A stretch of DNA of 6,111 bases from a bacterium. Lineage in GTDB: Bacteria; Actinomycetota; Actinomycetes; Actinomycetales; Actinomycetaceae. Below, one piece after another: positions 1 to 5,866 of the stretch. A program made the position numbers and the translations under genes. Under the pieces are notes generated by a model. It worked only from the letters and a program-made list of their open reading frames with translations. It did not search any database and had not been told where the DNA came from. Numbering within the stretch: the stretch's first letter is position 1; each line of letters begins with the position of its first letter. The stretch spans positions 1-6,111 of the forward strand of contig JAUNRP010000123.1 in assembly GCA_030544165.1 (NCBI GenBank), in the 5' to 3' direction.

Positions 1-120
1 GCCCAGCCCACCGCCCCGCCCGCCCAGCTACCCACCCCGGGCGAGCCGATGCCGGGAGGTGAGCCCCCGTCGTCGACCCGGTTTGCGCCACCTCCGGCAC
101 CTGGCGGGGAGCCGCGGTGA
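1..120 (+). CDS. C-terminal end of an upstream gene, Pro-rich tail (partial)
   Basis: The first reading frame is open from base 1 to a TGA at 118-120. It encodes 39 residues, 14 of them proline (local pieces such as PPSSTRFAPPPAPGGEPR), and 31 of the 39 codons end in G or C, as expected for real coding sequence in this genome. The stop overlaps the GTG start of the next gene as GTGA, an arrangement typical of coupled genes in an operon. The start and any domain lie outside the window, so the function cannot be read. In M. tuberculosis the gene before the DUF2520 gene is Rv3604c, a membrane protein rich in Ala, Arg and Pro. An equivalent protein with a disordered tail is the likeliest identity, by position only. 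Confidence 0.6.
   Translation, partial: AQPTAPPAQLPTPGEPMPGGEPPSSTRFAPPPAPGGEPR
106..111 (+). promoter_or_regulatory. Shine-Dalgarno site of the DUF2520 gene
   Basis: GGGGAG lies 5 nt before the GTG at 117. It sits inside the last codons of the upstream gene, which supports the GTG start and the GTGA translational coupling. Confidence 0.55.
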
Positions 121-1031
121 GCCCCGGCGCCCGCCTCGGGGTGGGGGTGATCGGCGCCGGACGCGTGGGCCCGGTGCTCGCGAACGCGTTGCGGGCCGCC
201 GGGCACGCCGTGGTGGGCGTGACCTCCACCTCCGAGCACTCGCAGGAGCGGGTGGAGGCGCTGCTTCCCGGCGTGCCGGTCCTGGACGCAGACGAGGTGG
301 TCCGCCGCGCCGAGGTGGTGCTCGTGACCGTCCCGGATGATGCGATCGGCCCCGTGGTGGAGGGGCTCGCGCGGCTCGGCTGCTGGCAGGTGGGCCAGCT
401 CGTGATCCACACCTCCGGCGTCCACGCGCTCGATGCGCTCGAACCGGCGCGGGTGGCGGGCGCGATCCCGCTCGCGATCCATCCCGCGATGACCTTCACC
501 GGCACGTCCGTGGATGTGGCCCGGTTGCAGGGCTGTCCGTTCGCCGTGACCGCGCCCGGGCCGGTGCTCCCGATCGCGCAGGCGCTCGTGGTGGAGCTCG
601 GCGGGGAGCCGTTCGTGGTCCCGCCCGCCGATCGCGCCGCCTACCACGCCGCCCTCACCCACGGCGCGAACCACCTGGTCACGCTGGTGGCGCAGGCCGA
701 ACGCCTCCTCGCCGCCACCGGGATCGAGGAGCCCGGCCGCCTGCTCGGCCCGCTCCTCACCGCCGCCCTGGACGGAGTCCTCGACGACGGCGAGGCCCGC
801 CTCACCGGCCCCGTGGTCCGTGGCGATGTGGGAACCGTCCGCACGCACCTGGAGGCGTTGGCCGAGCTGGGCATTGCCGACGGCGAAGCCTCCTACCGGC
901 ACCTCGCTGCGGTGACCGCCCGGCGAGCTGCCGAGAACGGCCGCATCCCGGCGGAGGTGGCCGAGGAGATTTTGGGGCTCTGCGAACCCGCCGGGGCTGC
1001 TGGACTAACTCACGAGGAGGATCGAGCATGA
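117..1031 (+). CDS. Rossmann-fold/DUF2520 oxidoreductase, possible PanG-type ketopantoate reductase
   Basis: This 304-residue cytosolic protein has an N-terminal NAD(P)-binding Rossmann fold: beta-strand GVGVIGAGRVG with G13, G15 and G18, and a second strand ending LVTVPDDAI near residues 69-77. HTSG (98-101) and HPAMTFTG (122-129) are typical of the family. A helical DUF2520 domain follows from about residue 140, with conserved YHAAL (176-180) and N185. The fold resembles 6-phosphogluconate-dehydrogenase/ketopantoate-reductase-like enzymes. Some DUF2520 proteins (PanG of Francisella) have been described as ketopantoate reductases, which reduce 2-dehydropantoate to pantoate with NADPH. The gene overlaps panC by ATGA, so a role in supplying pantoate is plausible. 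That role is inferred; the family assignment is firm. The GTG start is chosen because it has a ribosome site and overlaps the upstream stop. M. tuberculosis Rv3603c occupies the same place. Confidence 0.88.
   Translation: MSPGARLGVGVIGAGRVGPVLANALRAAGHAVVGVTSTSEHSQERVEALLPGVPVLDADEVVRRAEVVLVTVPDDAIGPVVEGLARLGCWQVGQLVIHTSGVHALDALEPARVAGAIPLAIHPAMTFTGTSVDVARLQGCPFAVTAPGPVLPIAQALVVELGGEPFVVPPADRAAYHAALTHGANHLVTLVAQAERLLAATGIEEPGRLLGPLLTAALDGVLDDGEARLTGPVVRGDVGTVRTHLEALAELGIADGEASYRHLAAVTARRAAENGRIPAEVAEEILGLCEPAGAAGLTHEEDRA
1014..1020 (+). promoter_or_regulatory. Strong Shine-Dalgarno site of panC
   Basis: GAGGAGG lies 7 nt before the ATG at 1028, inside the end of the DUF2520 gene. It fixes the panC start and shows that panC can be translated efficiently from the shared mRNA. 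Confidence 0.75.
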
Positions 1032-1879
1032 TCGTCGCCCGCACCCGCGCGGAGTTGGCCTCGGCCCTGGAACAGCAGGAGGGGCGGCGGGGCCTCGTGA
1101 TGACGATGGGCGCGCTCCACACCGGCCACCTCACCCTGGTGCGGCGGGCGCGGGAGCTCGCGGACCACGTGGTGGTCTCGATCTACGTGAATCCGTTGCA
1201 GTTCGGGCCGAACGAGGACTTCGACGCCTACCCGCGCCAGTTGGAGGAGGACCTCGCCCTCCTGGAGCCGCTCGGGGTGGAGGTGGTCTACGCGCCCTCG
1301 GATGCTGAGATGTATCCGCGCGAGCCGCTGGTGCGGATCGATCCAGGGCCTGTTGCCTCCGTGTTGGAGGGCGCCACGCGGCCGGGCCACTTTGCCGGCG
1401 TGCTGCAGGTGGTCCACAAGGTCATGAACCTGGTGCGGCCGGATGTGGCGATGTTCGGCCAGAAGGACGCGCAGCAGCTCGCGCTGATCCGGACCATGGT
1501 GGCGGACCTGGACATGGGGATCGAGATCGAGGCCGTGAAGATCGCCCGCGATCCCGACGGCGTGGCCCAGTCCTCCCGGAACGCCTACCTCTCCGAGTCC
1601 GAGCGGGCATGGGCGCGGGCGCTGTCCCGGGCTCTGGTGGCCGGGGCGGATGCGGCGGAGGATGGGGGTTCGGGCGGGGCGGTGCTAGCCGCTGCCGAAC
1701 ATGAACTCGAGCGGGCCGTGCGCGAGTCCGGGGGCGTGGTCCGGCTGGACTACCTGGTGCTGGTGGATCCCGAGACCTTCACCCCGCTGGCTTCCGGAGC
1801 CCGGGAGGGATTACTGGCGGTGGCGGCGTGGGTGGGGAGCACGCGGCTGATCGATAATCGGGTGCTGCGGCTGGGGTAG
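1028..1879 (+). CDS. panC: Pantothenate synthetase (pantoate-beta-alanine ligase, EC 6.3.2.1)
   Basis: PanC catalyses ATP + pantoate + beta-alanine -> pantothenate + AMP + PPi, the last step of vitamin B5 synthesis, in the cytosol, normally as a homodimer. At 283 residues it has the usual family length and all expected motifs: TMGALHTGH (26-34, nucleotide-binding HxGH), VNPLQFGPNEDF (54-65, with the pantoate-contacting Gln58), EGATRPGHFAGV (114-125), the signature FGQKDAQQ (143-150), and the KMSKS-like loop ending SSRN (182-185). The residue before SSRN is Gln181 where most homologues have Met (LAMSSRN), a small oddity unlikely to abolish activity. The ATG overlaps the upstream stop (ATGA) and has a strong ribosome site, so panC is probably coupled to the DUF2520 gene. 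panD, which supplies its beta-alanine, follows after 149 bp. Confidence 0.98.
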   Translation: MIVARTRAELASALEQQEGRRGLVMTMGALHTGHLTLVRRARELADHVVVSIYVNPLQFGPNEDFDAYPRQLEEDLALLEPLGVEVVYAPSDAEMYPREPLVRIDPGPVASVLEGATRPGHFAGVLQVVHKVMNLVRPDVAMFGQKDAQQLALIRTMVADLDMGIEIEAVKIARDPDGVAQSSRNAYLSESERAWARALSRALVAGADAAEDGGSGGAVLAAAEHELERAVRESGGVVRLDYLVLVDPETFTPLASGAREGLLAVAAWVGSTRLIDNRVLRLG

Positions 1880-1893
1880 CGCTGGGCGCGCCC

Positions 1894-1915
1894 GCGGCGG
1901 TGCCGTGCCCGCCGC
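1894..1915 (+). terminator. Weak stem-loop after panC (possible attenuator or terminator)
   Basis: GCGGCGG (1894-1900) and CCGCCGC (1909-1915) are perfectly complementary around an 8-nt loop, 15 nt after the panC stop. No T-run follows, so this is not a standard intrinsic terminator. It could reduce read-through into panD or protect the 3' end of the panC mRNA. Confidence 0.3.
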
Positions 1916-1956
1916 CATCGCCGATGCGGTGCCCGCCGGCCTTCCTGCCCGCCGCC
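1906..1956 (+). repeat. Three short TGCCCGCCG direct repeats
   Basis: TGCCCGCCG occurs at 1906, 1930 and 1946 in the C-rich DNA between panC and panD. The spacing is uneven (24 and 16 bp). This may be simple low-complexity sequence, but it is concentrated here and part of it forms one arm of the stem-loop after panC. Confidence 0.4.
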
Positions 1957-1971
1957 ACCCCCCACCCCGAG

Positions 1972-2002
1972 TTGGCACCTCCCACCCATCGTGCGCGAGA
2001 CT
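1972..2002 (+). promoter_or_regulatory. Possible promoter for panD
   Basis: TTGGCA (1972-1977) resembles a -35 element, and GAGACT (1997-2002) keeps only the A and final T of a -10 (TANNNT). The 19-bp spacing is long. The 149-bp gap and the stem-loop after panC make a separate panD promoter reasonable, but this match is weak. Confidence 0.25.
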
Positions 2003-2018
2003 GTACCCGGCCCCGCCG

Positions 2019-2024
2019 AGGAGG
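2019..2024 (+). promoter_or_regulatory. Shine-Dalgarno site deciding the panD start
   Basis: AGGAGG lies 4 nt before the ATG at 2029, 13 nt before the TTG at 2038 and 16 nt before the ATG at 2041. Spacing favours 2029, although the protein alignment register points to residue 4 (see the panD entry). The ATG at 2025 touches the motif and is in another frame. Confidence 0.6.
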
Positions 2025-2028
2025 ATGA

Positions 2029-2472
2029 ATGACCAGCTTGATGCGGCAGATGATGATCTCGAAGATCCACCGCGCCACGATCACGGACGCCGATCTGCAC
2101 TACGTGGGGTCCATCACCGTGGATGAGAACCTCATGGAGGCCGCCGATCTGCTGCCGGGCCAGGCCGTTGACGTGGTGGACGTGACCAATGGGAGCCGGC
2201 TGACCACCTACGCCATCCCCGGCGAGGCCGGCTCCGGGATCCTGTGCATCAATGGCGCGGCGGCGCACCTGATCAACAAGGGCCACATCGTCATCCTCAT
2301 CTCCTACGGAATGATGAGCGATGAGGAGTCCCGCACCTATCTGCCCAAGGTGGTGTTCGTGGACGAGAACAACCAGGCCATCGACATCGGCGACGATCCC
2401 GGCTTCGTCCCGGACACCACCGCCGGCCAGGCGCCCCACATGGTCCCCAGTGGGGTGCCGTTCAGGCACTAG
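2029..2472 (+). CDS. panD: Aspartate 1-decarboxylase proenzyme (EC 4.1.1.11)
   Basis: PanD removes the alpha-carboxylate of L-aspartate to give beta-alanine for PanC. It is made as a proenzyme that cleaves itself at Gly-Ser to create an N-terminal pyruvoyl group, and it works as a cytosolic tetramer. The 147-residue product contains SKIHRAT (11-17), the cleavage site HYVGS with Gly27-Ser28, substrate-binding Arg57, catalytic TY (60-61) and NGAAAH (75-80). Compared with M. tuberculosis PanD (Gly24-Ser25, Arg54, Tyr58), every key residue is shifted by exactly +3. The alignment therefore begins at Leu4, encoded by TTG at 2038, while the ribosome site suits ATG 2029. The true N-terminus may be 0, 3 or 4 residues shorter than given. 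The function is certain. The gene lies 149 bp after panC, and its stop is 19 bp from the stop of the opposing HNH gene. Confidence 0.97.
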   Translation: MTSLMRQMMISKIHRATITDADLHYVGSITVDENLMEAADLLPGQAVDVVDVTNGSRLTTYAIPGEAGSGILCINGAAAHLINKGHIVILISYGMMSDEESRTYLPKVVFVDENNQAIDIGDDPGFVPDTTAGQAPHMVPSGVPFRH

Positions 2473-2491
2473 GACTGTTCGCCCTCAACCA

Positions 2492-4066
2492 TCAGAACGG
2501 CGGCGGGCCCGGATCAGGGCGCGGAGTCTCGCTCGGTGATCCTTCGGACTCCGGTTCCCTCGCTCCTGCACCCCGCTCTGCGGGGCAGAATCTTCGCTCC
2601 CGCCGTGCCGCTGGGGCCGAGTACAGGATCCCGAGCGGACTCCGCCAATAGGTCCGGCCTGACGCGTCGATACTGAGGAACCGGCCCGCGCCGAGGCTCT
2701 TCATGCGATGGCACCGACGGCAGAGCAGGTGGATGTTCTCAAACGAGGTCCCGCCGCCGTCGAACCACTCCCTGAGGTGGTCGTAGTCGCAGTACATGGC
2801 GGGGGCGTCGCAGCCTGGCCGGCTGCAGGTCCGATCGCGGAGCATGACCGCCACCATGAGGCTGGTGGGTGGCCGGTAGGTTGCCCGGCCCACATCGAGC
2901 GGCATCCCGTTGAGCGGATCGGTGATGATCCGCCGCCATGTGCCACCTGAGGCGAGCATGAGCGCAACTGCTGGCGGAATCGGGCCGTACCCCTCGAGCC
3001 ACGCGGCCTCCGTGCGGCCGTCCCGCGGAGCGAGCGCGCATCCCTCCTCGCCCATGATCGATTGGTGCACCCGCTCCAGCGGCGAGGGGTGCCCCTCCCA
3101 CTCGGGCATGGCGCGCGCAGCCACCTCGAGGGGAACGGTCACGTTCACCTGCGCAGGCGGAATCGCGTGGGGGTCACCGACGCTGAGCGTGTGACCCTCC
3201 TGCAGCGCCCTGATCGCGAGACTCGCGAGGGTATCCGCGCGGAGCTCCTGGTTCGTGCGCCCATCTCCGGCGGACTTTGCAGCGCGCGCCGACTTCTCCA
3301 GCACCGAGTTCACGGCCGCCGCCTGGTCCGCGGGCATGAGCACGTTGAACGTGGCCATTCCGTGGGCCGCCTGCCGGAGCCGTGAGACATACCGCCGCTG
3401 GCGAGCCCGCGCGTGCCGCTCGTCCGCACCCTCGGGATCCAGCTCGATGAGCAGCCGGGAGATCTCAGTCTTGATCTGCCGAGGCGTCAGGCAGGCGGCG
3501 ACCGGCAGGATCTCGTCCTGGATGGCGAAGGCGAGTGGATCCGGTGCCGACTCCAGCATCTCGGCGATCACACAGACCTTCTCCGAGGTGAGGTCGCCAA
3601 GCTCGAAGAGCTCACCCGTCTCGAAGAGGCGCCCGAACACCTGCTCACCGGCACGCGCCCACCGGCCAGCAGTGAACGGAGCGATCCCGAGCGCGTTGCC
3701 GATCTCCTCACCCACGGCCGATCCGGAGGACCGCCGGTCACCGAACTCAAGGCGCATATCCGCGGCCAGTGCCGCGGCATGCCGCATGAGGGCCGCATTC
3801 GCCTGATTCGCGACGCGCGAGGCCATCGCGATCAACTCGACCCTGGCCCGACCGGAGGGCTGAAAGACGTCCTCATCCAGAAGGGGCGCCACGTTCTGCA
3901 GGAGCTGCGAGGCGGATTCGTACCCCACCATCAGCACGCCCTGCATGGCGGAGGAGACGGCCGCGGCGTACGCGCCATCGGGCTGGAAGCGCACCAGCTC
4001 CGTGCCCTTCTCCTCGCGGCGGTCCTGCCCGCCTGCGCCTGTGTTCTGCTCCATGACTCCATCCAA
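2492..4066 (-). CDS. DUF222/HNH endonuclease, 13E12 repeat family
   Basis: This 524-residue protein combines a helical DUF222 domain (about residues 40-330) with a C-terminal zinc-bound HNH nuclease fold. Cys414, Cys419, Cys449 and Cys452 are likely zinc ligands. Asp429-His430, Asn444 and His453 form the HNH catalytic set (DYDH, N, CRRCH), so the nuclease looks intact. A charged, Pro-rich tail (about 480-524) looks disordered. The family is abundant and variable in actinobacteria and includes REP13E12 of M. tuberculosis, into which the phiRv1 prophage can insert. Its role is unsettled; a DNA nuclease linked to mobile elements or DNA damage is usual wording. The start given is TTG; ATG at 4054 (520 residues) is about equally possible, as neither has a good ribosome site. 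A LexA box lies 26 nt upstream of the TTG, so SOS induction is likely. The gene lies on the opposite strand between panD and lysS, where coaX is expected, suggesting insertion. Confidence 0.93.
   Translation of the reverse strand: MDGVMEQNTGAGGQDRREEKGTELVRFQPDGAYAAAVSSAMQGVLMVGYESASQLLQNVAPLLDEDVFQPSGRARVELIAMASRVANQANAALMRHAAALAADMRLEFGDRRSSGSAVGEEIGNALGIAPFTAGRWARAGEQVFGRLFETGELFELGDLTSEKVCVIAEMLESAPDPLAFAIQDEILPVAACLTPRQIKTEISRLLIELDPEGADERHARARQRRYVSRLRQAAHGMATFNVLMPADQAAAVNSVLEKSARAAKSAGDGRTNQELRADTLASLAIRALQEGHTLSVGDPHAIPPAQVNVTVPLEVAARAMPEWEGHPSPLERVHQSIMGEEGCALAPRDGRTEAAWLEGYGPIPPAVALMLASGGTWRRIITDPLNGMPLDVGRATYRPPTSLMVAVMLRDRTCSRPGCDAPAMYCDYDHLREWFDGGGTSFENIHLLCRRCHRMKSLGAGRFLSIDASGRTYWRSPLGILYSAPAARRERRFCPAERGAGAREPESEGSPSETPRPDPGPPPF
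2566..2588. terminator. Strong hairpin inside the 3' end of the HNH gene
   Basis: CCCCGC (2571-2576) and GCGGGG (2580-2585) form a perfect 6-bp G/C stem with a 3-nt TCT loop. CTG (2566-2568) and CAG (2586-2588) can extend it past a 2-nt bulge. It lies about 100 bp after the panD stop, in the 3' coding part of the opposing gene. The 19-bp gap between the two stops is too short for a terminator of its own, so this hairpin might stop panD transcripts. No T-run follows, so this is tentative. Confidence 0.25.
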
Positions 4067-4091
4067 CAGGAGCCCACTGACACGAACGTCC

Positions 4092-4107
4092 TCGAACGGG
4101 CATTCGA
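4092..4107 (-). promoter_or_regulatory. LexA (SOS) box of the HNH gene
   Basis: On the plus strand the site reads TCGAACGGGCATTCGA. It matches the actinobacterial/Gram-positive LexA consensus TCGAAC-N4-GTTCGA at 11 of 12 fixed positions; the single difference is A for G at 4102. It is 26 nt upstream of the HNH gene start and about 95 nt upstream of the lysS start, so the HNH gene is the natural target. Several 13E12-type genes of M. tuberculosis (for example Rv0336 and Rv0515) are among the reported LexA-regulated genes, which supports the reading. Confidence 0.78.
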
Positions 4108-4121
4108 AGCGCCAAAACCAA

Positions 4122-4137
4122 TGTGAACTAGCTCACA
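4122..4137. promoter_or_regulatory. GlxR/Crp-type cAMP-receptor-protein operator
   Basis: TGTGAACTAGCTCACA matches the corynebacterial GlxR consensus TGTGANNTANNTCACA at every fixed position, and fits the mycobacterial Crp consensus TGTGA-N6-TCACA. It is palindromic apart from one base pair. Its centre (between 4129 and 4130) is at about -71.5 from a lysS start point at 4201, a classic class I activation distance, and about 63 bp upstream of the HNH gene's TTG. It could serve either divergent promoter. The site match is strong; which gene it controls is inferred. Confidence 0.75.
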
Positions 4138-4188
4138 CTTTCGTACGGCGCCCTCGGGCCCCCGCAAACAGCCGCCACCCCACCTCGG

Positions 4189-4194
4189 TAGGAT
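4189..4194 (+). promoter_or_regulatory. lysS -10 element (leaderless promoter)
   Basis: TAGGAT (preceded by GG) fits the actinobacterial -10 consensus TANNNT. The expected transcription start, 7 nt past its end, is 4201-4202, which coincides with the GTG at 4202. This is the usual geometry of a leaderless mRNA. No recognisable -35 is seen 16-18 bp upstream, which fits a promoter helped by an activator at the Crp-type site. Confidence 0.6.
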
Positions 4195-4201
4195 GCTCGG
4201 C

Positions 4202-5770
4202 GTGACCGATCACCCCACCCCCCAGTCCCACGAGGAACAGTTCGAGCAGTACCGCGTCCGCGCCGCCAAGCGCGAGCGGCTCCTCGAGGCCGGTACCCAT
4301 CCCTACCCGGCCGCAGTGCCCGTGACCGCCACGATCGAGCAGGTGCGGGCCGAGTGGGACGGCACGTTCGAGCCGGGGGAGGAGAATCCCGAGGCGCTGG
4401 TGGGTGTCTCCGGCCGGGTGATGTACCTGCGCAACACGGGCAAGCTCTGCTTCGTGACCCTCCAGCAGGGCGGCGTGGCCATCCAGGCGATGCTCTCCCT
4501 CGCAAACGTTGGCGAGGAATCCCTTGCGGCCTTCAAGGCAGACGTTGACCTCGGGGACATCCTGTTCGTCCACGGCCATGTGGGCGCCTCCCGCCGCGGC
4601 GAGCTCTCGATCTTTGCTCAACCGGGCCCAGCCCCGGCCCCAGGCGATGAGCCCGTGCCCGCCTGGCAGATCGCCTCCAAGGCGCTCCAGCCGCTCCCCA
4701 AGACGTATGAGAACGAGGCCGGGGAGAAGGTGGCGCTGTCCGAGGAGGGGAGGGTCCGTCGTCGTCACCTGGACCTGGTCCTGCGCCCGGACGCGCTCCG
4801 GACCGTGCGGATGCGCTCCGCCGCCGTGGCCTCGCTGCGGCGCAACCTGGACGAGCGCGGCTACCTCGAGATCGAGACGCCCATGTTGCAGGTGCAGCAC
4901 GGCGGGGCGGCCGCGCGCCCGTTCATGACGCACATGAACGCGTACGACATGGACCTCTACCTGCGCATCGCCCCCGAGCTCTTCCTCAAGCGCGCGGTCG
5001 TGGGCGGGATCGAGCGGGTCTTCGAGATCAACCGCAACTTCCGCAACGAGGGCGCGGACTCCTCGCACTCGCCCGAGTTCGCGATGCTGGAGGCGTACGA
5101 GGCCTACGGAGATTACGACTCGATCGGTGAGCTCACCAAGGACCTCATCCAGCGCGCTGCCCGGGACACGCTCGGCAGCGAGCTGGTCACCCTCCCGGAT
5201 GGCTCCGAGTACGACCTCTCGGACTCCGCATGGCAGTCCATCTCGCTGATCGACTCCCTGAGCGAGTCCCTCGGCGAGGAGGTGGATCCGCTCGCCTCGC
5301 GGGATTGCCTGGAGGCGCTCGCGGACAAGCTCGGCGTGGGCGTGGCCCCGCACGACACCGCCGGCAAGATCATCGAGGAGATCTGGGAGGCTCGCGTGGG
5401 GGATGCGCTGTTCGCCCCCACGTTCGTGCGCGACTTCCCCGTGGAGACCTCTCCGCTCGTGCGCGCCCACCGCACCAAGCCGGGGCTCGTGGAGAAGTGG
5501 GACCTCTACATCCGCGGCGTGGAGACCGCCACGGGCTACACCGAGCTCGTGGACCCCGTGGTGCAGCGTGAGCGCTTCGAGGCCCAGGCCCGCGTGGCCG
5601 CCGCCGGCGATCCTGAGGCCATGGCCGTGGACGAGGACTTCCTCTCCGCCATGGAGTCCGGCATGCCCCCCACGGGCGGTATGGGCATGGGCATCGATCG
5701 CCTCCTGATGGCCCTCACCGGCCTCGGGATCCGCGAGACGATCCTGTTCCCGCTGGTCAAGCCGCACTAG
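4202..5770 (+). CDS. lysS: Class II lysyl-tRNA synthetase (EC 6.1.1.6)
   Basis: LysS charges tRNA-Lys with lysine using ATP, in the cytosol as a homodimer. An N-terminal OB-fold anticodon-binding domain (about 65-165, with GRVMYLRNTGKLCFVTLQ) precedes the class II catalytic core. Numbered from the GTG, motif 1 is GYLEIETPML (220-229), motif 2 runs 272-293 with FRNE at 280-283, and motif 3 is GMGMGIDR (493-500). The product is 522 residues; M. tuberculosis LysS1 is a close match along its length. An ATG at 4193 would add three residues, but it sits inside the probable -10 element and has no room for a ribosome site. GTG 4202 is therefore preferred, as a leaderless start, with AGGA (4190-4193) as a weak alternative ribosome site. 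A Pro/Ala-rich insert of about 14 residues (about 140-153, PGPAPAPGDEPVPA) lies between the OB fold and the core and is absent from the M. tuberculosis enzyme. All catalytic motifs look intact. Confidence 0.97.
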   Translation: MTDHPTPQSHEEQFEQYRVRAAKRERLLEAGTHPYPAAVPVTATIEQVRAEWDGTFEPGEENPEALVGVSGRVMYLRNTGKLCFVTLQQGGVAIQAMLSLANVGEESLAAFKADVDLGDILFVHGHVGASRRGELSIFAQPGPAPAPGDEPVPAWQIASKALQPLPKTYENEAGEKVALSEEGRVRRRHLDLVLRPDALRTVRMRSAAVASLRRNLDERGYLEIETPMLQVQHGGAAARPFMTHMNAYDMDLYLRIAPELFLKRAVVGGIERVFEINRNFRNEGADSSHSPEFAMLEAYEAYGDYDSIGELTKDLIQRAARDTLGSELVTLPDGSEYDLSDSAWQSISLIDSLSESLGEEVDPLASRDCLEALADKLGVGVAPHDTAGKIIEEIWEARVGDALFAPTFVRDFPVETSPLVRAHRTKPGLVEKWDLYIRGVETATGYTELVDPVVQRERFEAQARVAAAGDPEAMAVDEDFLSAMESGMPPTGGMGMGIDRLLMALTGLGIRETILFPLVKPH

Positions 5771-5800
5771 TTCCCCCGATGACGGAGGCGTGCGTCCCGT

Positions 5801-5822
5801 ACCGACAGTGCGGTTGGTCGGT
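5801..5822. repeat. Inverted repeat ACCGAC/GTCGGT after lysS
   Basis: ACCGAC (5801-5806) and GTCGGT (5817-5822) are perfectly complementary with a 10-nt loop, 30 nt after the lysS stop. It is a weak stem just ahead of the stronger terminator-like hairpin and may help form the 3' end of the mRNA. Confidence 0.35.
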
Positions 5823-5824
5823 CC

Positions 5825-5842
5825 CTCCCGTCCTAACGGGAG
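5825..5842 (+). terminator. Terminator-like hairpin after lysS
   Basis: CTCCCGT (5825-5831) and ACGGGAG (5836-5842) form a perfect 7-bp stem with the 4-nt loop CCTA, 54 nt after the lysS stop. The following bases (CGTCACCCTTCC) hold no T-run. High-GC actinobacteria often use such stems without U-tails, so this is a fair candidate for the lysS transcript end. Confidence 0.5.
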
Positions 5843-5866
5843 CGTCACCCTTCCTGCTGACCGAAC

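Noticed and set aside
1972..1980. CIRCE/HrcA heat-shock element before panD (TTGGCACCT)
   Set aside because: Only a loose resemblance to one half-site; there is no matching inverted half at the required 9-bp spacing.
1750..2469. 239-codon open frame antisense to panD and the end of panC
   Set aside because: It mirrors a clearly real panD, has a His/Gly/Asp-rich shadow composition, and has no convincing ribosome site.
3413..4126. 237-codon plus-strand frame across the 5' half of the HNH gene
   Set aside because: The opposite strand encodes the continuous DUF222 domain. This frame has no recognisable motif and would run through the LexA and Crp-type sites.
2473..4201. Terminal inverted or target-site repeats flanking the HNH gene
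   Set aside because: Comparing the short gap after panD with the gap before lysS by eye showed no shared repeat, so a defined transposon boundary cannot be claimed.
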